From NCBI RefSeq assembly GCF_047948215.1, contig NC_134458.1, positions 85,515,260 through 85,579,259 of the forward strand: a stretch of 64,000 nt of DNA, written 5' to 3'. This document shows positions 45,743-56,348 of this stretch, piece by piece. The notes beneath the pieces were generated by a model. It was not told the DNA's origin, ran no database searches, and worked only from the letters and a program-made list of their open reading frames with translations. Origin of the DNA: Lycorma delicatula (lineage: Eukaryota > Arthropoda > Insecta > Hemiptera > Fulgoridae). Made by a program: the position numbers and the translations under genes. Position 1 is the first letter of the stretch. Each line of letters starts with the position of its first letter.

Positions 45743-47170
45743 ACTTACTTTACTTTGCGCAGTTTGATTCTGGCAAACAACTACACACTTCTCACTTTTA
45801 ACAATTCTATTTATAATATCTGTAAAATTATAATTTGAAACATTTCTTTTAATTTCAAAATGCTGTCTTTTTCTCCAAATCACAGCTTCACATTCATTGT
45901 CCACAAAATCCTTTACTTACCACAAGTAACTGTTCATTTTCAATTTTAGCATTGTTGCTCTCTTTGTTGGATTTCATAACTAAAATATTTGAATATTTTA
46001 AATCCAGTTCCCTTCAATTTTTAATATTTTTGTTAAAACTTAGTATTCTCATCAATCGGAATATGTGTGATTTTAGGTACATTATTCCTTTTTTCATCTA
46101 AAGGATGCGTACAAATTATAGCTACTGGCCTAACACATTGCAACACTTGTATACAGAAAGCATTACTATAACAATTGTACTTCAACTCCTTTAAAATTTA
46201 ACTATTTCTCCATGAACAATCTTCTAGAGAAACCAGCCAACTTCTAATCATTATGTTTTCTTTCCTTAACAGTTAAATCTTCTCTTTTAAGATCCAGTTT
46301 TTATCCATTAACTCTTTTATTGTAGCTGGTAAAACACTCAAATCTTTCTTTATCGCTAGGGAAGCCAATTTTTCAGGAAAAAAATGTTTAAATTCACTAT
46401 AAACAGAAAAGGAACTTGTATACAGCTTGTATACAAGAACATTTGCACACTCTTACCCACATACAAATTGCAGACTAAAATTTGCTTAACACGAGTTACA
46501 GGCTAGATTAAGTCTACTCATAGAATAGAATAGAATAATTCAGTGACTGGATAATACTTTTATAATCATAATCAGAATTTAGTACAATAAAAAATTAGCA
46601 GTAAAATATAAATTATAATCTAAAAAATTGTCAATACTACACAGCATGTTTTTAATAAATTACCACAAACCAACAAACAAAACGTTCTATAAAAAAGAAC
46701 AATTGACAATATAGACTAATTAGAAACTTCATTCATTACTGTACTATTATTCCATGTAGTACAATGAGCTTCCAAAATTTTCTATATTTATAAGTAATTT
46801 ATGGAATATACTTATTTTTATATTATATATCAGAAAAATAATTTGAAGGACTATTATGCTAAGCTTTTTCTTAGTTCAGAATTAACTAATTATTACTGAT
46901 TATAATAACGTAATAATAAATAACTATGAATCAGTTCATTGTAATAGACTAAATTAATTCTGCCAATTCCATTTTTTAATTTATCCTCTAAATAGACAGA
47001 ATTGAGTATGAAAAGATTTCTTTGTTTTCATTCAAGTGTAGGAAAATCTTAGCAATGATTTTCTTGATAGATGTTAAATGGTAACATTTCTTTAACAACA
47101 GAAAAACCTAAATATTAATCAAAATATAATGAGGCGCTCTTTCATGATGTAGCAATGGAATTGAATAGAA

Positions 47171-47249
47171 AAAAAATTATTAATGTAAGTGATATAAAAA
47201 ATTATTGTTAAAATAATAGTTACTATTACCTTCTCTGCTAAGATTACTA
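47171..47249. other. Unique flank of the inverted duplication
   Basis: Short AT-rich stretch between the outer border of the right arm and the MITE. It has no similarity to the left outer flank. Confidence 0.5.
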
Positions 47250-47464
47250 TAGTTTCTATGTTTAGTACTGTTTACCATTCTTAGCTTCATTCTTTAATCA
47301 CTTGCTGACACGATTCGGAACCACTCCATTGTCAAAAGTTATTATACTCTTTAACTCTAACTTTGAGTACAATAAGTTTTGACCGTGGAGAGGCTCCGAA
47401 ATACATCAACAAAAGATAAAAGAATGAAGCTAAAAAACGTAAGCAGTACTAAACATAGAAACTA
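47250..47464. mobile_element. Hairpin MITE with TA target duplication
   Basis: A 215-bp foldback. GTTTCTATGTTTAGTACTG at the left end is mirrored by CAGTACTAAACATAGAAAC at the right, both flanked by TA. The pairing continues inward through AGCTTCATTCTTT and again as TTCGGAxCCxCTCCA against TGGAGxGGCTCCGAA. No open frame. The TA duplication suggests mobilisation by a Tc1/mariner-type transposase. It lies 80 bp outside the right arm of the inverted duplication and is not in the left arm. Confidence 0.8.
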
Positions 47465-48196
47465 ATTGATATATTATACATTTTGTAATTACCAGTTTGA
47501 TCTTCCTCTTCAGATCATGGGCTTTGCCTTTTCAGAAGAGTAATTTCCTTCTGTATATGGTTTGATAATTAAGAAATAAAGATGTGTAATATTAACTTTT
47601 TGTTAATGAGATGAAAACTGTCAGTTTTAGTTTTAACCACTTACAATATTCTATAAAAATTTATAAATAAAATTTACAAAGAGCACCCACCAGCCAGAGA
47701 TAGTTAATGAAATGTTGATAACTGAATGAGGTGAATGACAGTGAATGATAACTGGTGTTCTGAACAACTACATTTGCCACCGTTTGAAATGAAAAACCAT
47801 TACACATATATTGTTCTGCCTTGTATCATAAAACCTGCCTTATTGTAAAATTTCTTAAGACCTGGAAAATGCATTTAACCATAACTGTACGACAAACAAA
47901 TGATGTCTGTAAACCAAAAGACCAAGTTAAAGTATGTTATCAGTTTGTTCAGTCAATTAAAAACATCAGTTTTACGTGAGCCATTACCTAAGTGTCATTG
48001 CTGACCATCTATTCAATCTTCATTTGTTTTCTAGTGCATGATAGAGACATAAATTATACCACTTTAGACTTTTTCATTAATGCATACAAAATTACTTCAC
48101 ATATAATGAGCGTATATTATAAACATTTATCCTGGTAACTGTTTAAATAAATATGCATTAAAATTTTCTTCTTGAGGTAAGGAGTTGGTGGTTTAC
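47465..48196. other. Intron-like AT-rich DNA
   Basis: Nothing recognised. At its end a frame open on the minus strand (RPEVKGKPPTPYLKKK, ending in a stop at 48,117) continues from the exon above it, so a read-through C-terminus is conceivable. Confidence 0.4.
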
Positions 48197-48268
48197 CCTT
48201 GACTTCAGGTCTTGTATATCTCATCATTGCAGCCCAAACTTTGTGTAATATCCACTGGTAGTATTTAT
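48197..48268 (-). CDS. Candidate internal exon of the minus-strand gene
   Basis: Minus-strand acceptor TTCAAGTCAG at 48,269 and donor AAGG|GTAAAC at 48,196. The 72 nt between are entered and left in phase 1 and read KYYQWILHKVWAAMMRYTRP followed by EVK, with split codons at both ends. Phase 1 matches the end of the 561-nt exon upstream. The reading is rich in Trp, Tyr and basic residues and unlike its AT-rich surroundings. An alternative is that the exon continues to the stop at 48,117. Family not recognised. Confidence 0.5.
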
Positions 48269-49138
48269 CTGACTTGAAAATAAACCAGTTTAACTTACAC
48301 ATTTGTAGACAGTACAATAAAAAGAAACTTGAAAACCTACAAAAAACTACAACATAATGCATGAACATGATAGGGGGTTAGTTCATAGATGTGACCTTCA
48401 GTGCTATTCCCTACAAGATTTTTGCTTGTATCATTTAACAGTCGAAGAGTTAGTAAATGTATAGGAAGAAGATAATTCAGAAAGTTAAATGTAATTATAG
48501 AGGTAAATAAAAAGTATTAGGCAATTTGCTGGAAGACAATAGGCTAATCCTCATTCTAAACATGAACTATATTGATATGTAAAAAATTCCTAATAAAAAA
48601 TAATTCCTTTGTCTGCCTCTTGTAATGACAACATATTTTAATAATACCATTAACAAAATAACATTATTCACGAGCAAAAATTTATAACAATAACTGATAT
48701 TGTAACAAAGAAGGAAAAAATTGAGACTGTCTAAAATGTTTAAAACAAGATTAAAGCGCTGAATGCTTCATACATAGTAATAAAATTTCAAATTTACATA
48801 AATTATAACATATTCAATGAAGATAAAAATTTATTGTTATATCACTCTGTTTCTGTATTACAGTTGTAAATAAGAATAAATCTATCTTATGTTCATCTAA
48901 TATGAATGAACTTATATCATCAAAATTAAACTTAGTTTTATTATAATCTAATAACAGATTTAATATCTTTATTTAAAGTTATTATTTCACATTAACATAA
49001 GCTTAAACAACATGTTACAAACTTTAATGAATTAAATTTTTTTTATTAACAATAAATCATCATTTATTAATTGTTTTTCAGTCATTCACAAAAATTAATT
49101 TATCAACATGCAGTTGAAATTATTTGCATTTTAAGAAA
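48269..49138. other. Intron-like AT-rich DNA
   Basis: No feature recognised. Confidence 0.45.
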
Positions 49139-50130
49139 GATGAATATAGATGGGAGAATCATTGATATTATTAATAAAATATATAGGAATGAATAAACCC
49201 TATTTTTTTACACTGGATGTGAGTTCATGTGAAATAAAAATAAGAAAGGAAATGAAGCAAGGAGATATGGGCTCATACTCACAAATTCTACAGGAAATTT
49301 TCAACAGACTGAAACAGAACAAAAAATGGATTAAAATGAATAGACAGTGGCTGAAGCATCTGGACTTTGCAGAAAATATAACAGTGATTTCTGGAAAGTT
49401 ATACGAACTGAAGAAGCTGATAGAGGAGTGTGAAAAGTTTGGACTAACTAACTACTGACCCAGGCAAAGGTCTATTCGGCTTTGCTGAACAGGAAATTTA
49501 AGATGGATAACTTCCAAGTAAAAAGATAGAGGCAATCTTCTGATTGCCATCAGGTAATCATCAAAAACCTACAAAGAGATGTATTTTAGGTTGAAGAAAA
49601 TTGGTCAGAAAAAATAATTTTTCAAGTCAAATGAGGATATCAAACTGAAAATGAAATTATGAGGAAAATTAGGTCCATCTGCCATGACTTATGCCTGCGA
49701 AACATGAATCCTAGATCATACAATAGTAAAAAATTGAGAACAATTACAGCCATGGAAAGGTATATTTTAAAAATAGCTATGAGGGAGAGAAAAAGAAATA
49801 CGTGTATTAGGAAACAGACTTGTTTGCTAGACATAACTTCAAGGATCAGTGAGAGAAAATGAACCTAGGTACTAGAAAATAGTACCTTATTATTGGTGGT
49901 TGGGATTGTGAGCACCATTGATCCTGAACTACACCAAACCAGACAGGTCAGAGGTTTTAGATCCTCGACTAAGGAGTTATCTGTCTCCATGTTTCAATTT
50001 TATGAGCAGCTATAACAGTACCTATTTCCCATGTTAGGGATGACTGATGTATAAGTGCAAGGCAATGGAATACCACTATCCAGTTATTCTCCAGGTAATA
50101 CCATCATGGATATCACACTCTTTCTTATAG
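49139..50130 (+). mobile_element. RTE-like LINE fragment (RT end and 3' region)
   Basis: 49,139-49,458 reads DIINKIYRN, then KEMKQGD (compare GVRQGDPLSP), KWIKMNRQWLKHLDFAENIT (the F-A-D-D box decayed to FAEN) and LYELKKLIEE, as in the RTE RT palm. 49,660-49,862 reads YACETW in one frame, then KLRTITAMERYILKIAMRE with RxTCIRKQT, matching the ...MERxMLxIxxRDxxxNxxIR segment of RTE elements. Near 50,064 the 3' UTR has GGCAATGGAATACCACTATCC, similar to the conserved tail phrase of BovB/RTE elements. The copy is truncated at the 5' end and inactive. No target duplication was seen. Confidence 0.75.
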
Positions 50131-50756
50131 GTACTAAAGAAATTGCCATTAGTTATGCCAAAATATTATATAAAGAGGAAGATATATTAAAAAGGTGTAA
50201 TAATTTATGAAAGAACTATCCAACAGAAAACTAAGGAAATTCCCTATAGATAATCGGATGAGATAGAAAAGGATAAAGTAGAAGCAGCAATCCTGTAAGA
50301 AAAATTCAAAAGAGTGGAGCTCTTCCATTAACTCAACAGTGAACAATTACCTGTTGAGTGGGAACATTCAAATGACTCTCAGCAGCTCCCATAAATGACA
50401 GAAGTTAAATAATGCTGGAAACAGTTACTGGAGTGGTAGTTAGAAATGCATACCACTCAATATGATAATAAAAATAATGACCGTAGTAATAATGAATTTT
50501 ACACGTATTTTAATTAATGGTAAATCTACTGTTAAGCTTTCCTGTATAATCTATGTACCATAGTGTCAGATTTAAACAAATCTTCCCTTCTTCAACAAGA
50601 ACAAAACCCTTCTTCTACATCCCTTTTTAAATTCTTCTTAATCTTAAATTTCTAAACTGATTTTTCTGCAAAATTACATTATAGTATGTGCAACAAAAAA
50701 CCCTAAATTATTATTTTTATTATTAGTATTAGAACTAGTATTATTACTGTACTTAC
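50131..50756. other. Intron-like AT-rich DNA
   Basis: Nothing recognised. It contains the start of the intron following the 561-nt exon. Confidence 0.45.
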
Positions 50757-51317
50757 CTCCTCCACAATTAACTCTTGCAGATTTACCCGCCATTTCAAAT
50801 GGGGTTGGTGAATCTTCACCAGCAATATTTGAAAAGCTATTAAGTCCTTGCATGGGAGGGAAAGTTCTTTCTGAGGTTACAGATTGCAGTGAATTTCCTC
50901 TTTCCTCAAAACCTGCTACAACTGCTCCAGAGTTACCAGTTCTATCCAAATGTTTTGCAGCTTGTCCAGAGGCAGTAGAGATTGTTTCAGAAATAATATT
51001 GAGATTGTTCAGGAAGGTAAAATCTTTGTCCCTTGGTGTTACAGTAGGAATAAAATCATCCAGTGGTCTATCTCTTCTTTTGAATTGTTCTGAGGCCAAC
51101 CAGTTTGCTGCATAATTTTGTCTTTGTTCTCTGTTTGTTGCATAAGGCCTTCCATAACCAATAGGTTTTGGATATGGGGATGCAGCTTCAGCTAAACTAT
51201 CATCTGATGTTTCTTTGGTAATAGTAAAGCTTTCTGAATTTCCAATCATGCTGTTAATTTGTGTATTTGCATTTGTATTAAAAAAATTGTCATATCTTTC
51301 ATCATCTTCCTGTCCAC
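50757..51317 (-). CDS. Large internal exon of an unrecognised minus-strand gene
   Basis: 561 nt between a strong acceptor (pyrimidine tract, TACTACTAAAT branch-like sequence, TTTCTAG) and a strong donor (GGAGGAG|GTAAGT), both in phase 1. All 187 codons are open on the minus strand. The product is hydrophilic and probably disordered: an acidic, Asn/Thr-rich start (GGQEDDERYDNFFNTNANTQ), then PYPKPIGYGRPY, FKRRDRPLDDFIP, TFLNNLNIISETIST, and a Ser/Gly-rich end reaching VNCGG. No domain, membrane segment or repeat unit is recognised. The combination of length, open frame and two good splice sites makes a real exon likely. The protein might be regulatory or a precursor; I cannot say which. Confidence 0.75.
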
Positions 51318-53461
51318 CTAGAAACAATATTTAGTAGTAATACAAAAAAAATATAACAGACAGCTGAATCTTATGTTCAACCAAAAAAAAACCAATTCCC
51401 AAATACTGCTTACCAAAACCACACCATTATATAACATTTTTGAGGCAAGAAATTGAATTTAATTTTAAATTTACACAGTTTAAATATACACTAAATAAAA
51501 CTTAAGGCACAGTTAAAATATACAATAATATTTTAAAAACTTAAAACAATATTGCTGCTAAACTGATATTTTATTGAATTATTGCTACAATTATCAAAAC
51601 AGACATTTTCCACACTAATAACCTTATTATGGCTTTCGAAAAGCAAAAATCTGATATACATCTAATTATTAAGCATAATACACAAATGAAAAGTTATTGG
51701 TGATACATTAATGACTTTCATGACTAAAGGAATAAGTACACAACAAAAAAAGCACTATGAATTCTACGGACATCATCCATTCTTACCATTTCCTTGCAAA
51801 ATAATAAAATAATCCCATCCATGCTGTTGTTGTAACCTTGAATTTTAAGATTCTGAGCAGTTAGTATTATTTTCTGTATTACTAATTGATATATTTTTAG
51901 ATTAGTGATAAATTCTTAAGAATTTTTGTTTTTACTTCAAAACAGGTAACTGGGTCGGTCCAATACACATTTAACAGAAATAAAAATTTAGATTGATGTA
52001 ATGAATAAAATATGAGAGCAAAAGAACGAGTAAAAAATTGAAACACATGTGGCCTTGAATAAATTACCCGTTTACTGCTAACGTATTTACACTTACTAAC
52101 AACAGACTTCATAAATACTGTCTGCCAGTACTGTAGACATATGATGATAATTATATTACTATAATAGTATTTTCTGTAATTTTAATTTTTGTCATCTGTA
52201 TTCTCAAAATCAAAGTTAAGAATTAAAAGTACCAAAGCTGATAACAAAGAAAATAAGGAAGGCATGAAAAATGTTAGAACTGTGAATGAAATGATTCAGA
52301 AATTAATCTACTTGATATTATGAGTAGATGAAAGAAATACAAAAACTGCTGAAATTTTTTTGCAGTGATATGGATATTTAAAAATAAATATTTAAAACTA
52401 ATTTAAGACTCAATTTCAAACTGTACGGAAATTGTGTTTTCAGAATATCTTTTTGTAACTATTGTACTGCTCCTTCATTAGTCGAGTGACTGGTGGTACT
52501 GCTGTTAATAAAGCTTGCTAGAAGGAGTTAGGTAATTCCTTTAAGATGTGGTCATAGTGTAAAATATATTTCATCAATATTTTCTTAAGTCATGTTTATA
52601 AAGAATGTTTCAAAATTTCCCGATTATTGCATTGCAGTTTTTATAAATAATCGGCATTAACTTTTTTCATTTATATTCCAGAAAATATTAAAACATGTGA
52701 AATTAAACTAAATCTTACAAATTATTTCACAACTGTAACAAAAAAATGCCAAAATTTATTTGTTTACAAACCAATAATTATTGTATTTATCAAAGTTAGA
52801 TTCATAATGCACGGTAACTCTTGTTTTGAGTTATCTATCCAAATGCTGGTTCATGTCCAAGCCATTGATGTTGAAAGTTTTTTTTTTCTTTTTAATGAGG
52901 TGCAGAGTTAATACATTTTATTTTAATCGCCTCTTTTAAATTCTTTTTTTAAATTGCGTTTTAATATCAAGCTATCTAATAGTAGCTACGTAATAAAATT
53001 GTTTTATTATTTTATTTTAATTCTTAGAGTAAGCTGTACATAACATATTAAATTTAATCAGACTATAAAATTTTTTAATAATATTATTGTCATTTAGCTA
53101 TACTAAAAAAAAAAAAAAAAACATATATTTTTATGTACAAAAAACAGGAAGAAATATAATATGTAACCTAATTTTTCTATATTTGGTTCTAAAGTTAACT
53201 GAATAATTTTCTTAAAAATTCTTTCTATCTTTTATTACTTTTATAATTATGTTTTTAGATTCTTTTATTTTAATTGCAATCATTACATTACCTTTTTTTA
53301 CATTATTACCATTAGAAACATTAACTTCCTTTTTTTAAGTAGATTTAATGTAGATCTAATAGATATTAGTATCAAAATTTAGAAGTTTATAAAATTATGC
53401 AAGATCACATTTGAACTTTTACTTATGATTTTTATTTAATATATATATATATATATATATA
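51318..53461. other. Intron-like AT-rich DNA
   Basis: No exon I can support. A donor-like GTAAGC lies about 90 bp upstream of the exon (51,411, minus), but the DNA before it does not keep the needed phase. (AT)n simple sequence lies at 53,440-53,461. Confidence 0.4.
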
Positions 53462-53625
53462 CAGTAGCATTCAAATTAATCCAGAAACAGATTTTACTTA
53501 ATATAAAGTAACTTTATTTAGAAGTAAAGTTATAACTGTACATCTTGTGAATATCTAGTAATTAATTTATCCTTATCACTTTACATACACGATTTGGCAT
53601 CGATTCAATTATTATTTTTTATTTG
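53462..53625 (-). mobile_element. End of a Tc1/mariner-like element
   Basis: After TATA simple sequence, CAGTAGCATTCAAATTAATC reads like the TA-CAGT...TTCAAAxTAAT terminus of Tc1-like transposons. About 115 bp inward, the minus-strand reading IESMPNRVCKVI matches the C-terminal ESMPRRxxAVI motif of Tc1 transposases, near where that motif should lie. The other end and the catalytic core were not found, so the piece is a remnant. Confidence 0.5.
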
Positions 53626-56332
53626 GTCAAGCATGAAACTATTAAACAAAATTTCATTATAATAAACTATGATCACATTTCTTCATACTAAGCTAAATTA
53701 TAATAAAAGTTCTAAAATATCTATTCTCATTATGATAATAAGGAATGCTTATTATTAGACAAGTATTGTACAATAAAAAAAGGCATTCCGATACTTCTCT
53801 TATATAAATCATTTTATTCCCTTTAATTACCAGCATTATTCTCAATAAGTTGATCAAAACTTCTTCACTTTTTTTCCTGAAATAACAGGTGATGTCATAT
53901 TCCAACTTTTGTTTCCCTTCCTGATTTATTTAATTAAGATTTTGATTTTCTCATATCTTTGTAATTATTGTTGCACAGTATATAGAACCACCTTTGAAAA
54001 TGAATGGGAGAATTTTTCTATCTCTGATTCAGAACTTAATAGATTAAGAAACTACTGCGCTCAGATAAATATACCTTTCTGACATTAGCTCTAACCGAGG
54101 AATTTTCTAGTAATGGTATCCCATTGTATTTTGCTTGAAAAGTAGTTTGTCCTCATGATTAGGTTACAGACACAATTTGATTTACTTATAATGTAAATTT
54201 CTGAAGACGAATGACTATTCTAGAGTCTTTTCCTACACTTAGATATCACCCTCTTTGTAGTTCATTAGCTCTTAGGTGTTGATTGTAAGGAGATGCTAGG
54301 CATTTTCACCTCTCTCAAGTCTTACTTTTACAATATATAGGAGTCAAAGAATTCTGTACCACGCAGGCATGGATGGCTCTTTTTAATATAGTTTGAAGTT
54401 AAAAACCGAGGTATACATAAAAATGAGAGAGATTTGAAAATGAGAATTGAATCATTTCTATACTTTCTTACAGAGACCTCTAACAGACCATAATAAATAT
54501 AAAATATTTTTGAAGTGATGAAAATTCGCATTTTAGTGCCATAGTAATTGTGTTACCTTCCAAACACACCCTAAAATCAAAATTTCCTTTAAAAACTGCT
54601 GATGTATTGCTTAAAGCTTTTCAGATTTAATTTAATTTAGTTTTTTTGTCATGGTATAACAAAGATTTGTTAGAGTACATTGTTTTAAAGTTATAACCCT
54701 TTTTGACCTCTTTCATAAAATCTAATTTTAATGCTCTTCCTTATTTATTCAGATAAAAAACCTTGTAGTAAACAAGAACTATGAAATCTTTTTATACTAT
54801 AATATCAAATAAAAACAAATGCTTTTTAAATTGATAGTTTATTAGATTTAATTTGTTTCCCCTTCTTATACCAAGTGACAAATTTTGCCAACATTTCTCA
54901 AAATTTCTTTATGCTTATGAAATACTTATGTTGTAAAATAACTCATTTAGAACACATATTCCCCTGCTCACAAAAAAAATGTATAAGACATCTTTAACAG
55001 GATTCTATAAAAAAATTTCAATGCATTCATAATTATTTAATAAGAGTTAAACTTTTATAAACAAAACAATTCTTTTCCGAAAAATTAGGTACATCTCCTA
55101 TAAAACAGTTTAAATAAATAAAATATGTTGTATGTGCATGTAAAATTCTGACAATAAATTTGGTTAAAAATATCCAATTTTATTCATGCTTCTATCACAA
55201 ATAAAATGAATGAAATTTTCATTCCTAATGACACTGAAATTTCCAATGAATAAGGGATATTTTGTAATTATTTAAAAGAAAATTATTTTGAAAAACATCA
55301 CATGAAATGATAACTAATATTTTTAACTATGATGCCGTAAATTTCATTAGTTAATTTGATTATTGATCTTAGTTAATATATATATATTTGAAATCAACTG
55401 TTTCAAAATATTCAATGAAAATTTTATTTTTTTAAATCGTAGTTTGAGTCCAAAATCAGGGGGATACTGTTCCTATTATATCGGTATGAAGTAAACATTA
55501 CCTTTAGATTTAAACTCTTTCATTACATATGACAACAAAAATATAAACATTTAGCTGGTGTGGTAATGTTTTAATACGAGTATAATATAAAATTAATGTT
55601 TACTTTAATATAATTATTTGTAAAAAATAATACTTATCGTTATGAAAAAGACAACCTGTCACATTTTGATCATACTTAGGTGTGCTTAAATACTGTTAAA
55701 TAATATCTAGTTTAAAATAGTGCATTAATTACGATGAATACAGTACTAAATTAATTTATATTTTTTATTTCAGATCTAGGTTTTTCTGGCCAATATAATA
55801 TTAATATAAATAAGAAATATAATTTGTTGAACAGCGCTTCAAAAGTGGAAATACTTTAAAAATCATTAAATATTTTAATCTTTTTTTTTTTTAAATTAAA
55901 AAATAATAATAATTAAAAAAACAACAGTATAATTTTATGCCACAGAGGTTTTTATTACTATCATTTTACTACAATGAAATAGAAGAACATTTCTGCACGA
56001 GATGATATAAAATATAAATATTCTCACGCAAAGATTCTCATGCACCTTTGAATTTTCCTTAAAATACTTAAGAGAGTTTTTGCTCATCCAAAAAATAGGA
56101 TTTTTTTGTTAATTAAAATGAATAGTTTCCAATGAAATTCTATTTTTGATGATTTCATGATTATAAGGTACTCCTAATGCTTGTGCCTGAAAATTGTATT
56201 CCCCTCTCTCTTTGTAACATTATCAAGCCTCATTTCTGAAAAAAAAATCATGCTGTTTTCTCTAACTATCGAGAGAAAAAAAAACAACTTATATTTGGTA
56301 AAGGTAAATGGTGAATTTTATTTTCAACTTAC
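53626..56332. other. Intron-like AT-rich DNA
   Basis: A less AT-rich part at 53,990-54,330 might include more decayed Tc1-like sequence but gives no readable motif. Otherwise nothing recognised. Confidence 0.4.
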
Positions 56333-56348
56333 CAGAGAAATTAAACAT
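56333..56348 (-). CDS. Possible start exon of the minus-strand gene
   Basis: On the minus strand ATG TTT AAT TTC TCT G is followed by GTAAGT, a strong donor in phase 1. Joined to the 561-nt exon this gives MFNFSGGQEDDER. Position -3 is A and an in-frame TGA lies about 33 nt upstream, so the ATG is the first Met in this frame. A five-codon start exon easily arises by chance, so I rate it low. The true start could lie beyond the window. Confidence 0.3.

Larger units (their letters stand above)
43387..47170 (-). repeat. Right arm of the large inverted duplication
   Basis: Reverse complement of 29,724-31,151 plus 33,889-36,236. The arm starts with the first 37 bp of the long-TIR transposon end (43,387-43,424, AAGGxxGACCC-type flank shared with the left arm) and ends at TTGAATAGAA. 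At 45,742-45,747 the left-arm segments 33,889 and 31,151 are joined directly, with about five extra bases (TTTAC). Missing relative to the left arm: 2.74 kb containing the LINE 3' half and the DNA beyond its poly-A end. Confidence 0.9.

Noticed and set aside
29724..47170. The whole region as one giant transposon with 3.8-kb TIRs
   Set aside because: The outer flanks show no target duplication, the arms contain a truncated LINE and a fragment of another transposon, and the inner breakpoint cuts an unrelated TIR. A segmental inverted duplication explains it better.
50852..51115. 87-codon open frame on +
   Set aside because: It lies opposite the 561-nt minus-strand exon, which has good splice sites and a more protein-like reading. 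It is a shadow.
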